Below, piece after piece: positions 34,245 through 43,366 of a stretch of 64,000 bases of DNA (its first letter is position 1; each line of letters starts with the position of its first letter). Source of the stretch: PFL25 sp046260155 (GTDB lineage Bacteria > Chloroflexota > Anaerolineae > Anaerolineales > UBA4823); contig JBJYXV010000001.1 of assembly GCA_046260155.1 (NCBI GenBank), positions 1-64,000 on the forward strand, given 5' to 3'. The notes under the pieces are model-generated. The model did not search any database. It saw only the letters and a list, made by a program, of their open reading frames with translations, and was not told the DNA's origin. A program made the translations under genes and the position numbers.

Positions 34245-34691
34245 ATGTTTAGATTGAGAGCTGCAACCGAGGAGGATGCCCGGGTCATTCGTAATTTGGT
34301 GCGTATCGGGCAGATCAATCCCATGGGTTTAAAATGGGAACGGTTTATGGTAGCAGAATCTGAAAATGGGGACGTGATCGGGTGCTGCCAGGTCAAACAG
34401 CACCGGGATGGTTCAAATGAGCTGGCATCCCTGGCTGTTGATCCTGATTGGCGCGGGAAGGGTATCGCCCGGGCGTTGATCGAATATTTTCTTGAAATTT
34501 ATCCCAGAGATTTATACCTAATGTGCCGGTCGAGCCTGGGCCAGATGTATGAGAAATTTGGTTTCCGGGAAGTTCCAGAAGCAAAGCTCCCGCGCTATTT
34601 CCAGCGCATCTTGGCTTTAATGGGTTTATTTGAGCGGGTACGCAGCGATGGACTGCGTGTGCTGGTCATGATGCACGTCGGGGATGCCTAG
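34245..34691 (+). CDS. GNAT-family N-acetyltransferase
   Basis: A small GCN5-type acetyltransferase with FRLRAATEEDARVIRNLV at the start, the acetyl-CoA loop VDPDWRGKGIARALIEYFL and the late strand YEKFGFREV. I choose the ATG at 34245 because the family normally begins MxxLRxATxxD; the open frame continues upstream to 34170 without homologous-looking sequence, and neither start has a strong ribosome-binding site. The last 66 bp overlap the end of the convergent GMC oxidoreductase gene. Substrate unknown. Confidence 0.83.
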   Translation: MFRLRAATEEDARVIRNLVRIGQINPMGLKWERFMVAESENGDVIGCCQVKQHRDGSNELASLAVDPDWRGKGIARALIEYFLEIYPRDLYLMCRSSLGQMYEKFGFREVPEAKLPRYFQRILALMGLFERVRSDGLRVLVMMHVGDA

Positions 34692-36323
34692 CGGTTGCCT
34701 GATCTCGACACCAGGTTTTGGTGGCACACGGCTCATGGCATATTCAGCCATGGCAGTGATCGTCAAACTGGGGTTGATGCCAGGATTGGCGGGTACGATC
34801 GAGCCATCTACTGCGTATAACCCGGGATAGTTAAATACCTGGCAGTCCAAGTCCAGCACGCCATCGTTCGGGTTTTTTCCAATTGGACAACCACCTAAAA
34901 GGTGGGCTGTGGTGGGGACGTTGAACAAGGATTCGTGAATCGAACTGAGGGGAACTCCATCAGTCACTTCAGCAAACTGTTTCGTGATCTTCTGCCCGAC
35001 TTCAATGGTGTGAGGTATGGACTTGTCGGTGTCGGATACTGATACCAGGTTACGACGGAAGAGGGTCAGTAAGCTGCGCCCGAGCTGCAGGTGGATCTGG
35101 TTGTCTTCGGTTTGCATCACCAGGAATATCGTTGTGCGGTGAGCCCAGTCGTGAGAAAAGTAATTGCGCAAGAAATCGATGGGATGCCTGATAATGCTGG
35201 ACAAAGTCCGCAAGATCCTGGTTGGGATATTGCCCCCAGGTTGAATCAGCGGACCTGCCAGTAATCGAATAAAAGATGATCCTTCAGGGTAGCGGACTGG
35301 TTCAACAGCAGTGACCTGGTCGGGTTGGAAGACAGAGGTGATCGCCAGACCTTCAGAGTAATTGGTGGAGAAATCCCGGCTGATCGATGCGAATAAAGTT
35401 TCACTGTTGGTACGCACTTTTTTCCCAAGCTGGTTAGAAATCTCGGGCAGGGATTTCGTGATATCCCGGCACTTGAACAGCAGACGATTGGTCCCCAGGG
35501 TACCAGCTGCGACGATCACATTACGCGCGCGGACAGTCATTTCTGGTCTATTAAACCAGGCCGTTGTTTTAGTGAAAGCCACTTCGTATCTAGCTCCATC
35601 AGGCTGTACCTCACTCAACGGCCGGATGTCATGCACTTCGGATTCTGCCCGTACAGACGCCCCCCATTTTTCCGCGAAATAGAGATAATTCTTTACCAGG
35701 CTGTTCTTGGCATTGTATCTGCAGCCAACCATGCAGCCCCCACAATAGATGCAGCCTTTCCGTTTTGGCCCTTCTCCCCCAAAGTATGGATCCTCGGCTT
35801 CGAACCCCTCATCATGCTCGTCATCAAAGAATACACCTACTTCGGTAGTTTGGAATGACTCGCCAACTCCATACTGGTCGGCTGTTTGCTTTAGTATTTC
35901 GTCGGCCCTCCATTGTCTCTGGCTTTGATTGACGCCCAGCATGAACCGCGCTTGAGCGTAATGTGGCTTCAGGATTGATTTCCAATCCGCAACTTTTTTC
36001 CAACCGGGATGATCGAAATATTTTTCTTCCGGCTCCATAAGGACATTGCCGTACATCAAGCTGCCACCACCGACTCCATCGCCATGCAGCACCAGCACAT
36101 CCTTGAGCATAGAAAACTGCATGATGCCGAAACATCGTAAAGCAGGCAACCAGAGGTACTTCCATATATTCCAGTTAGTCTTGGGGAAATCTTCATCCTG
36201 GAATCGCTTGCCACGTTCTAAAACCAGCACTCGGTAGCCTTTTTCTGTCAGGCGCATGGCAGAGACGCTGCCCCCAAATCCAGAGCCGATGATGACGAAA
36301 TCGTAGGTTTGGATGTCAGACAC
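34626..36323 (-). CDS. GMC-type FAD oxidoreductase (cholesterol-oxidase-like) with a four-cysteine motif
   Basis: This 565-residue flavoenzyme begins with the FAD-binding motif VIIGSGFGGSVSAMRLTEKG and carries LHGDGVGGGSLMYGN. The active-site region near the C-terminus includes HLLGGCPIG and NPGINPSLTITAMAEYAM (His and Asn). A CIYCGGCMVGCRYNAKNS segment around residues 190-207 has four cysteines spaced like an Fe-S or structural site, seen in one GMC branch. It oxidises an alcohol group of an unknown, perhaps sterol- or terpenoid-like, substrate. The GTG start has GGAG eight bases upstream. It starts 42 bp after the ROK kinase. Confidence 0.88.
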   Translation of the reverse strand: MSDIQTYDFVIIGSGFGGSVSAMRLTEKGYRVLVLERGKRFQDEDFPKTNWNIWKYLWLPALRCFGIMQFSMLKDVLVLHGDGVGGGSLMYGNVLMEPEEKYFDHPGWKKVADWKSILKPHYAQARFMLGVNQSQRQWRADEILKQTADQYGVGESFQTTEVGVFFDDEHDEGFEAEDPYFGGEGPKRKGCIYCGGCMVGCRYNAKNSLVKNYLYFAEKWGASVRAESEVHDIRPLSEVQPDGARYEVAFTKTTAWFNRPEMTVRARNVIVAAGTLGTNRLLFKCRDITKSLPEISNQLGKKVRTNSETLFASISRDFSTNYSEGLAITSVFQPDQVTAVEPVRYPEGSSFIRLLAGPLIQPGGNIPTRILRTLSSIIRHPIDFLRNYFSHDWAHRTTIFLVMQTEDNQIHLQLGRSLLTLFRRNLVSVSDTDKSIPHTIEVGQKITKQFAEVTDGVPLSSIHESLFNVPTTAHLLGGCPIGKNPNDGVLDLDCQVFNYPGLYAVDGSIVPANPGINPSLTITAMAEYAMSRVPPKPGVEIRQPLGIPDVHHDQHTQSIAAYPLK

Positions 36324-36365
36324 AGTGGATTCTCCTCACGTTATGAATATTCGGTATTCGAAGGA

Positions 36366-36929
36366 TCAGGGAAATGTTCCTTTTTCTGCTGCCTGTTGGG
36401 CGAGTGCAACTGCTCCCAACACCCCGGCTTGAGCTCCAAGACCGGGTGGAATGATATACTGCTCGATATCTTCAAGTATCAGCGGCGCAGATATGTAGCC
36501 ACCTAGTAATTCCTGCACCTTGGTCCGGATCAGTGGGAAGAGCTGTGCTTGATTCATCACCCCGCCACCCAGGATGATGCTTTGTGGTGAAAAGGCTACG
36601 ATCAAGTTGGTAATCCCCAGGGACAGGTACTTTGCTTCTAAAACCCAGGCGGCATGGTCTGGGGGTATCTCCTCACCTGGCTGCTGCCAGCGAGATCGAA
36701 TGGCAGGACCGGTAGCCAGGCCTTCCAGACAATCACCGTGATACGGGCATAAACCGGGAAATGGGTCTTCATCCCAATCGTGGGGAATGTTCATGTGGCC
36801 CATTTCCGGGTGGATCATCCCATGCACCAGTCTCTGGTTAACCACAGCCGCACCGCCGATGCCGGTACCCACTGTCAGGTAAATGAAATCGGTTAATCCC
36901 TGGGCAGCTCCCCACCTGTGTTCTCCCAG
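36366..36929 (-). CDS. ROK-family sugar kinase, fructokinase-like (5' part lost in gap)
   Basis: The visible 187 residues are the C-terminal part of a ROK kinase: LGEHRWGAAQGL, the ATP-binding LTVGTGIGGAAVVN, HPEMGHMNI with the catalytic-region His, and CPYHGDCLEGLATGPAI, the zinc-motif variant found in ROK fructokinases. About 110 N-terminal residues, including the catalytic Asp region, should lie in the gap. The frame happens to stay open through the N run into the isomerase gene, but this is not evidence for fusion. It probably phosphorylates fructose or a related hexose. Confidence 0.85.
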   Translation of the reverse strand: MGEHRWGAAQGLTDFIYLTVGTGIGGAAVVNQRLVHGMIHPEMGHMNIPHDWDEDPFPGLCPYHGDCLEGLATGPAIRSRWQQPGEEIPPDHAAWVLEAKYLSLGITNLIVAFSPQSIILGGGVMNQAQLFPLIRTKVQELLGGYISAPLILEDIEQYIIPPGLGAQAGVLGAVALAQQAAEKGTFP

Positions 36930-37029
36930 NNNNNNNNNNNNNNNNNNNNNNNNNNNNNNNNNNNNNNNNNNNNNNNNNNNNNNNNNNNNNNNNNNNNNNN
37001 NNNNNNNNNNNNNNNNNNNNNNNNNNNNN
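36930..37029. other. Assembly gap (100 N) between isomerase and kinase
   Basis: Exactly 100 N, a placeholder length. If both flanking genes are complete, about 60 C-terminal residues of the isomerase and about 110 N-terminal residues of the kinase are missing, so the true gap should be roughly 0.5 kb or more. Unlike the gap at 17324, the flanks are not repeats of each other. Confidence 0.95.
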
Positions 37030-37793
37030 GTCCAGGCGCGATCGGGTATTTGCCCATATGGCTTACCATCATTAACCCCATGGATCATCACGTTGTAAGG
37101 GTCGACATAGACATCCTTTCCATGTACGTGGACGATCGCCTCCCCTAATTCGCGGATAGCTGCGACTGGATCGACACCATTCCACCAGAGATGGCTGGGA
37201 TCGAAATTACACCCGAGCGCAGGACCACTGGCTTCTCGTAAACGAAGCATCGATTCGACGTTATAAACCAGCATTCCCGGATGCATCTCAATCCCGATTT
37301 TAACCCCATGTTGTTCAGCGAAATTAGCCGCTCTGCGCCAGTAGGGGATACCGACCTGATTCCACTGGTAATCCAGGATTTCAGTGAAGTGGTTTGGCCA
37401 GGGGCAGGTGACCCAGTTTGGCTGGGTATCTGTTGCCGAGCCACCAGGCAAACCGGAGAGTACGTTAACGACAGGTACTCCAAGCAATTGCGCCAATCTT
37501 ACGGATTTACGGAAGACTTCGTCGGATTTCGCAGCAATTTCCAGATCTGGGTGCAGCGGTTCGTAATGACAGCTCAACGCACTGAGAACCAGGCCGCGAG
37601 ATTGGATAGTTTCCAAATATTCCTGCCGTCTTGTATTACTCTCCAGGAGTTCATCCACCGGGCAGTGTTGGCTGCCAGGATAGCCTCCAGAGCCAATCTC
37701 GACTGCAGTTACACCTGCAGCCACAACTTTGTCCAATGCCTCTTCGAGCGGCAGATTTTGGAATAAGACTGAAAATACACCAATGCGCATCAC
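37030..37793 (-). CDS. Sugar phosphate isomerase/epimerase (xylose-isomerase-like TIM barrel; 3' end lost in gap)
   Basis: About 254 residues are visible of a protein of the AP-endonuclease-2/xylose-isomerase-like family. Strands and metal-site motifs seen in order are VTAVEIGSGGYPG, LSALSCHYEPLHPD, VVNVLSGLPGG, VKIGIEMHPGMLVYN (Glu, His), GCNFDPSHLWWNG (Asp, His) and AIVHVHGKDVYV (His). The final barrel strand with the last metal-binding Glu is hidden by the gap. Such enzymes isomerise or epimerise sugars or polyols; next to a ROK kinase this suggests a small sugar-use operon. Confidence 0.87.
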
Positions 37794-37952
37794 TTCCTCC
37801 TAAGAAATAATGGTTAGTTGATTCGTGTCACACACAGCTGGTTTTGCTGCTTGCGCAGCTTTTCAACCCGTCTGTCCTCATCTTCAAAACATCCTCCTAG
37901 ATCAGAATTCCACCTCACTGGATAGATTTTTGACCTCGGTACAAGTAATCCT

Positions 37953-38273
37953 TCATACCGCGAATAAGTTTAACTTCCGGGCCTCCTTCGCATTCTCGAT
38001 CAAGCGGTATGATGTGTAACCGCAAAATTCATCATAAAAAAGATTTTGATCTCGCTTGGCGACTGTAATTATATCTGCTAGTGGCTGAACAAGCGGTCGC
38101 CAGTTGGCTTGAATGTATAAATACACTTGAGCAACCGAGGTGTGCGCTACGATGAACCCCGGCAGATTGGACTTAAAAGAGGGGTAGTACTTGTCCTGAT
38201 CGGCTTTTCGGTATTCCAGATTCTCAAGATTGGAGTGTTGGTTCATCCTGTCGTTCATGATACCTGCAGCCAT
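37953..38273 (-). CDS. Doubtful hypothetical protein
   Basis: An open frame of 106 codons with no recognisable family, no signal peptide and no clear ribosome-binding site. Composition is protein-like in its last two thirds, but the first codons overlap a perfect CTGCAG hairpin. It fills an otherwise empty stretch between two leftward genes. Could be a real small gene, a remnant, or chance. Confidence 0.3.
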   Translation of the reverse strand: MAAGIMNDRMNQHSNLENLEYRKADQDKYYPSFKSNLPGFIVAHTSVAQVYLYIQANWRPLVQPLADIITVAKRDQNLFYDEFCGYTSYRLIENAKEARKLNLFAV

Positions 38274-38290
38274 TACTGCAGGCTTTTTTT
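38263..38290 (+). terminator. Orphan rho-independent terminator on the plus strand
   Basis: CCTGCAG (38263-38269) and CTGCAGG (38276-38282) form a 7-bp stem with a 6-nt loop, followed by C and seven T. All nearby genes run leftward and the last plus-strand gene ends 3.6 kb upstream, so it has no obvious protein-coding client. Confidence 0.6.
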
Positions 38291-38388
38291 GGGGTGATGC
38301 TGGAATTTTAAATTAGTGCTGATGCTTCTATTACCAGATGAATTCACAAGAAACTTAAAACTTGATTGAAGTGATGAAATGCTTCTGA

Positions 38389-41316
38389 TTACTTTTCTGA
38401 AGACTGATCCGGGATTCCCTGCGGATCGTTTCCGATCGCTTCTTCAGGGCTGGCACCCTGGTGATCCCAGATGCCGGATGATCTCCAGATTCGCCAGATG
38501 AGTAAAAGCACAATGGCCCAGACGATCACGATCACCAAGATGGTGAGAAAATCTCCTAGGGGATGCAGCCATTGCAGCAATAGAAGGTTTTGCAAGAAGG
38601 AAATTGCGGATGTGAGTGCGACTGTCAGGAGGAAGAGCACCGTCAGCACGATTACCATGGATAATATGCGGCGATCCCGGCTTAACGGAGCTCCACCGAC
38701 CAGCAAACGGAATGGCGGCCTGAGGAACAGGACCACCAGCAATCCGGTGAAAACCAGGGTGTAGGTTACTGCAAGATGGGCGTATTCGTTATTTAAAACA
38801 CCATCATTGAAGCTGAAGAAGGTCACAATGCCGGCAATGGCGATCGTAATTGCTACAGGGATGATGAAGTGAGACAGCGATTTTCGCAAGCTGTTTCCAT
38901 ATAGTACACCCGGATTTGCCCACAAAGTAAGACCTAAAGCGGGGATCGTGATCGTGACCGTTGTGATCACGGTAAGTTGGATTCCCCGCAGAGGAAATCC
39001 AATCCCGATAATTGCAACACCGAGGATCATCAGGCTCAGGTAGAAGACCTGGGCGAGGTAGAGCTTCAAAATATCTAGTAGGCCATTTACGATGCGCTGC
39101 CCCTTGTCGAGCACCCTTTCCAGGACGAGTAAGGAATTCTCCAGCAAAAGTATATCTGCCATACTTTGTGCCGCTGGACTGCTGGACTGGTAAGCGGCAG
39201 CCAGGTTTGCCTGGCGTAAGGCGGGTACATCATTGACCGCATCTCCGGTCATGACCACATACTGCCCTTGCTCCCGCAGTGCTGCCACGATCTGTCCCGT
39301 TTGTTCCGGAGAGGGATTCAGAAAGATGTTGAAATCTGCAGCTGCACGGGCGAATTCCTCCTCTCCAAGCAGTGATAATTCAGCACCTGATATAGTCTCC
39401 AAGGAGTGGTCGCTAATACCTGCTTGCCTGAGAAGATCGATAACCTGGCCGGGGTGTTCAGCCGTAAAAATCTTGATCTCAATGCCATTATCCCAAAAGC
39501 TTTTTAATACTGAAACCGACTCTGGTCGGATTTGCTCAGTTATGGATAATTTACAAAGCGGAGTTAGAGGTATTGGAATTCTGGGTTGTCCTTGTCCGTC
39601 AAATAATGGCCAAGGGTCCGGATGGTAGGCGAAAATTAATTCGATCGGTGGATCAGAACTTTCGATTTGAGGGGGTTCTTCCTCTTCTGTGCTGATTCGT
39701 GATCGCCGGCTCACCCTGGATAAAAATCGCCGGAATAAACCTGGTTTTTGTGTATCTTTGCCAGTTTCCTCAGCATTCTTGTATGCTTGGTTCTCAATTC
39801 TAGGGGAACCCGGATTCCCGGATTGATTTATTGACTCTTGATTATTCCGAGAATCATTTTCCTGATCCTGAGCTTCAGCAGAGCGGCGAAAAAGATTTCC
39901 AAAGCTGGATAAAATCCGCTTTGTCCGGCCCGGTTCACTGGTTTCTGGATGTTTATCCTCAGAACTAACTTGATTAATGAAAGGTTCCAGAGCAGCTGGC
40001 ACACCGAGTAAATAGGTTCCGGAGAGATCTGGATCGTCAAATTTGATTGCACTCCAGCCGGCGATTGACAAGTAGGGTGCCTCGTCGAGGATCTTACGAC
40101 CACTGCCTGGGAAATTATTCTGGATCAGATCTGTGATTTTATTATCCACTGTTGAGCTGCGCACATAATCGCCCAGGATTTGCTGGATGCGGCTTTGTTG
40201 GATAGGTGCCTCTGCACCACTTTGAGCCAGTAAACTAAGATCCAGCTTTGTACCAGTCAGTACACCTTCCCTGGAGAAGCAAATTGTATTTACCTGAGCC
40301 ATTGCTTCAACTGATCTTGCCCTGTGGACCAATGCGCCAAATTTTGCCAGGTCGACGGTGGAGGCAGCATAGGTTACAACGATCATGAAGAACAAACCCG
40401 CAGGGGCAATACTGAAAATAATACCGGCGACCTCATTGAACAAATCTTCCGAAATAGGAAGCTCTAAATTCAAATAGCGGTAGATCAAGACTCCGGTAAA
40501 TACGACTACAACCGCCAGCAGGATGCGTAGCACATTACCGATGATGATCTCGATTGGGGTTCGCTCCTCACCGGTCTGGCTTGAGTTTTTTATTTCCTGC
40601 GTGATATAGCGGTCCGCACCTGTTTTCTCAACCTGGTAAACCGCGTGACCTGAAATACAAAATGAACCAGCAAAGACCGTGTCTCCCTGCTCCTTGACTG
40701 CCCGCCTGTTACCATCGCCCATCATGGATTCGTCGATCACCAACTTGTTCTGGTAGACAAGTTTCCCATCTGCCAGCAGTTCATCCCCTGGACCAATAGC
40801 GACCATGTCGCCGATCACCAGTTCATCTGCATCAATGCTCCGTGTTGCATGGTCCCGGATTACAGTCACCCGCGATCGCGTCTCCAGCAGGATAGCTCTT
40901 AAACGATGTCTGGCAAAATATTCCTGGAAAACATTAATTCCAATGTTCAATCCGAGGACACCAATGCTGATCAAGGCATCCAGGGGACGCCCAAATAAAA
41001 GCTGCACCAAAGCCAGACCTACCAGGCTCAAGTTAAAGATGGAAAGCACATTCTCGTGCCAGATTTCCCTTCTTGAGCGGACTGGTTTGAAACTCAGACT
41101 GTTATCAATATCAGGCTGGATTCGTGCCTGAACCTCATCTTCGCTCAACCCCTTGATCTTTTGGGGTGATTCTTGGCTGAGCGGTTGGCTTGTGTCAAGC
41201 GTCTTTCGTCTGCGCCACCTCTTTAATAGAATGTAGCCGAAAAATGCTCCAGCGATGAGCAATGATGCAAGGAGCGATTTTCTAAATTTGGAACTATCTA
41301 AATAGGATTTTTCCAT
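38389..41316 (-). CDS. P-type ATPase homologue lacking the catalytic motifs (predicted pseudo-ATPase)
   Basis: This 975-residue protein has the full P-type ATPase layout: N-terminal anchor (~14-31), M1-M2 (~90-133), actuator domain (~145-245), M3-M4 (~260-318), a P/N region and a C-terminal membrane domain of about six helices (from ~735). The catalytic motifs are replaced. DKTGTLT reads SREGVLT (residues 348-354, Ser348 for the phosphorylated Asp, codon TCC). The TGES glutamate is Gly202. The M4 PEGL motif is PAGL (305-308), and the TGD loop is TAE (618-620). The hinge TGDGVND survives as TGDAVND (690-696). The N domain holds a charged, Asn/Gln/Ser-rich disordered insert (~450-555). It should bind membranes and perhaps nucleotide but not cycle through phosphoenzyme. 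Confidence 0.88.
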   Translation of the reverse strand: MEKSYLDSSKFRKSLLASLLIAGAFFGYILLKRWRRRKTLDTSQPLSQESPQKIKGLSEDEVQARIQPDIDNSLSFKPVRSRREIWHENVLSIFNLSLVGLALVQLLFGRPLDALISIGVLGLNIGINVFQEYFARHRLRAILLETRSRVTVIRDHATRSIDADELVIGDMVAIGPGDELLADGKLVYQNKLVIDESMMGDGNRRAVKEQGDTVFAGSFCISGHAVYQVEKTGADRYITQEIKNSSQTGEERTPIEIIIGNVLRILLAVVVVFTGVLIYRYLNLELPISEDLFNEVAGIIFSIAPAGLFFMIVVTYAASTVDLAKFGALVHRARSVEAMAQVNTICFSREGVLTGTKLDLSLLAQSGAEAPIQQSRIQQILGDYVRSSTVDNKITDLIQNNFPGSGRKILDEAPYLSIAGWSAIKFDDPDLSGTYLLGVPAALEPFINQVSSEDKHPETSEPGRTKRILSSFGNLFRRSAEAQDQENDSRNNQESINQSGNPGSPRIENQAYKNAEETGKDTQKPGLFRRFLSRVSRRSRISTEEEEPPQIESSDPPIELIFAYHPDPWPLFDGQGQPRIPIPLTPLCKLSITEQIRPESVSVLKSFWDNGIEIKIFTAEHPGQVIDLLRQAGISDHSLETISGAELSLLGEEEFARAAADFNIFLNPSPEQTGQIVAALREQGQYVVMTGDAVNDVPALRQANLAAAYQSSSPAAQSMADILLLENSLLVLERVLDKGQRIVNGLLDILKLYLAQVFYLSLMILGVAIIGIGFPLRGIQLTVITTVTITIPALGLTLWANPGVLYGNSLRKSLSHFIIPVAITIAIAGIVTFFSFNDGVLNNEYAHLAVTYTLVFTGLLVVLFLRPPFRLLVGGAPLSRDRRILSMVIVLTVLFLLTVALTSAISFLQNLLLLQWLHPLGDFLTILVIVIVWAIVLLLIWRIWRSSGIWDHQGASPEEAIGNDPQGIPDQSSEK

Positions 41317-41582
41317 TCCTTAATGCATAGTTCCCATCAGGGTTCTTCAAGATGCAGATTTGTATTTAACATTACTGGAAGTTGCCAGCCTGGGATTTAT
41401 TATATGATAGAAGAACGACAAAACAATGTTGACAGCAGTACCTCAGCTCAGAAAATATATTTTGATAAGTCATTTGGGTTGTTGTTTTTATCCACATTAA
41501 TTCTGACTGAGTGCGAGCAAATTAGTGGAGTTCCGAATTTATAATTGGACAAACTTAGTGTAAATTCACTTTTGATAAATTA

Positions 41583-42107
41583 ATGGTGTATGAAATGTTA
41601 GCGAGAATAAAATCAAAACTAAAAAAGAAACGAGCTCAGTCATTTTTAACCAGTGTGTATGGTTGGCATCAAACGTGTGAAGATGTATCTGCAGTCATTG
41701 ATGATGCACTTCATGATCAATCAATAATAAGAGAAGATATCGGATATATTGTAGATAACACTGATAAAAAACTCATTAACTTGAGGTACTATATTCCGGA
41801 CTCGCTAGGAACGATAAAAAGACGCAACCCGCAGCTCGCCAAGCGCTTTGATTTGGCATGCCAGCGTATATTTCTCCTGAGAAATGCAACAACCAGCTTC
41901 CTGATTCGTTCTCAAGGTCCAGGACCCATGCTTGATGATGATCCGGATGAAGGAATCCGCATGATGTATTATTACCGGGCTCTGGAAGAGGTGGGATTCA
42001 AAGCCCGGGACTTGAAAAAAGACCTGGATCGAGAATTGCAGTATATCTGGCGTGATTTGCAGAGCATCATTCTCCAGGAGCAGTTAGTGGCTGATTTGCC
42101 AATATAA
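41583..42107 (+). CDS. Helical protein of unknown function
   Basis: This 174-residue, highly charged, mostly alpha-helical protein has no signal peptide or membrane segment. It starts with a basic stretch (RIKSKLKKKRAQ). No family is recognised. It is transcribed divergently from the pseudo-P-type ATPase across 266 bp, where a perfect TTGACA at 41429-41434 hints at a promoter, though no clear -10 box at standard spacing was seen. No good ribosome-binding site precedes the ATG; Met5 at 41595 is an alternative start. Protein-like composition throughout supports a real gene. Confidence 0.65.
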   Translation: MVYEMLARIKSKLKKKRAQSFLTSVYGWHQTCEDVSAVIDDALHDQSIIREDIGYIVDNTDKKLINLRYYIPDSLGTIKRRNPQLAKRFDLACQRIFLLRNATTSFLIRSQGPGPMLDDDPDEGIRMMYYYRALEEVGFKARDLKKDLDRELQYIWRDLQSIILQEQLVADLPI

Positions 42108-42147
42108 GCTCCAATAAGGTGAATAAAATCAGTCAGTGGGATGGTTC

Positions 42148-43029
42148 CTATTTGTCTCCCAGGCTGATAACATCTCCACTGCCGTTTCCGCTGGATGAAA
42201 CAGCTGGCCTACCATAATACCGAATATTTCCGCTGCCCGTAATCCTTGCATCCAGTGTATCAATCACCCAGATGTTTATATTGCCTGATCCACCGATTTT
42301 GATTCTGGATACCTTACTGCTGAGATCCTCGGCCTGTAAATTCCCGGAACCATTAACATCGATATCTTGCATGTTAACGCTGCCGCCATTGATGCGCAAG
42401 GATCCAGAACCATTGACATTCATTGACAGATCATCGGCGACTAATTCCGACAAAGTGATATCTCCAGATCCATTTATGCTTACCCGCAATGATGTGATTT
42501 TTACCCTGCCGGTTGACACATCTCCAGAGCCACCAATCTCGACCTCCAATTGGTCTCCATTTAAGTTTCCCATGTTAATGTCTCCAGACCCGCCGATAGA
42601 AGCGTTGAACTTGTTGCTTTTCAGGTCTGGTACCTGGATATCACCCGAACCAGAAATGCTGGCTAGATCGAGATTTTCCACAGTCAGAAAGAAATAGACC
42701 GGTTTTGTGGGTTTCAAATTAATGGATAATGGATCGGTGTCGATCTTCAAGACACCTCCGCGTACACTGGTCTCAAAGTACTTCATCAAATTGTCTTCTG
42801 CCTCAATACGCAGTGATTCTTTATCACCTATCTCGATGATCACGCTGCCTATGGTAGCCAGATCAACACCTGTGACTCCAGTGATCACCCGGGATTCTTC
42901 GACCACGTTTCCAGAGCCGCGTTCTACCGGGATGCCATTATTTTCAACCAATATGCCGCTCAAATTGCAAGCCATCATAACCATTGCTAAGATAACCCCC
43001 AGAATGGTCAATGTTGTTCGCCGGTTCAT
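42148..43029 (-). CDS. GIN-domain (DUF2807) lipoprotein
   Basis: This 293-residue exported lipoprotein has a signal peptide ending in the lipobox MMAC (Cys21). The mature part is a right-handed beta-helix of the auto-transporter-adhesin head GIN family: GSGD/GSGN/GSGS recurs nine times at about 19-20-residue intervals (for example SGSGDIQVPDL, GGSGDINMGNL, NGSGDITLSEL). The role in Chloroflexota-like cells is unknown; in Bacteroidetes the domain is tied to surface adhesion. It ends convergently with the helical-protein gene at 41583-42107. Confidence 0.9.
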   Translation of the reverse strand: MNRRTTLTILGVILAMVMMACNLSGILVENNGIPVERGSGNVVEESRVITGVTGVDLATIGSVIIEIGDKESLRIEAEDNLMKYFETSVRGGVLKIDTDPLSINLKPTKPVYFFLTVENLDLASISGSGDIQVPDLKSNKFNASIGGSGDINMGNLNGDQLEVEIGGSGDVSTGRVKITSLRVSINGSGDITLSELVADDLSMNVNGSGSLRINGGSVNMQDIDVNGSGNLQAEDLSSKVSRIKIGGSGNINIWVIDTLDARITGSGNIRYYGRPAVSSSGNGSGDVISLGDK

Positions 43030-43366
43030 TGCGTTTCTCCTTCTGATTTTTCTCTATTTTCAATTGAATAAATCAGCATAAAAAATTCTTCCAGATCGAG
43101 AAGGTGTTTTTGGATGTCCGGAAGTACTCTCACCAGAAGTTAACTCCCATCGTATCAAAATTGTAGTTATTTGTAATCCTTCGTTAGAATTGTTAGTCCA
43201 ATACTGCAGGATGGTTTATTGCAGGTGATTAAAGCGTGCTGGTATTTCCCCAATGTGAGTGAGTAGCCGTGAGAGAAGCTTGATTTTCTTGCGATAAAAG
43301 CCTCTGATGATCACGCAATCGTATTTTTTTGAGGCAAATTTATAATTAAAAAATTTCAAGAAAATT

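Noticed and set aside
36366..37793. A genuine isomerase-ROK kinase fusion protein
   Set aside because: The frame crosses 100 N, both parts lack their expected ends, and such a fusion would miss essential catalytic regions.
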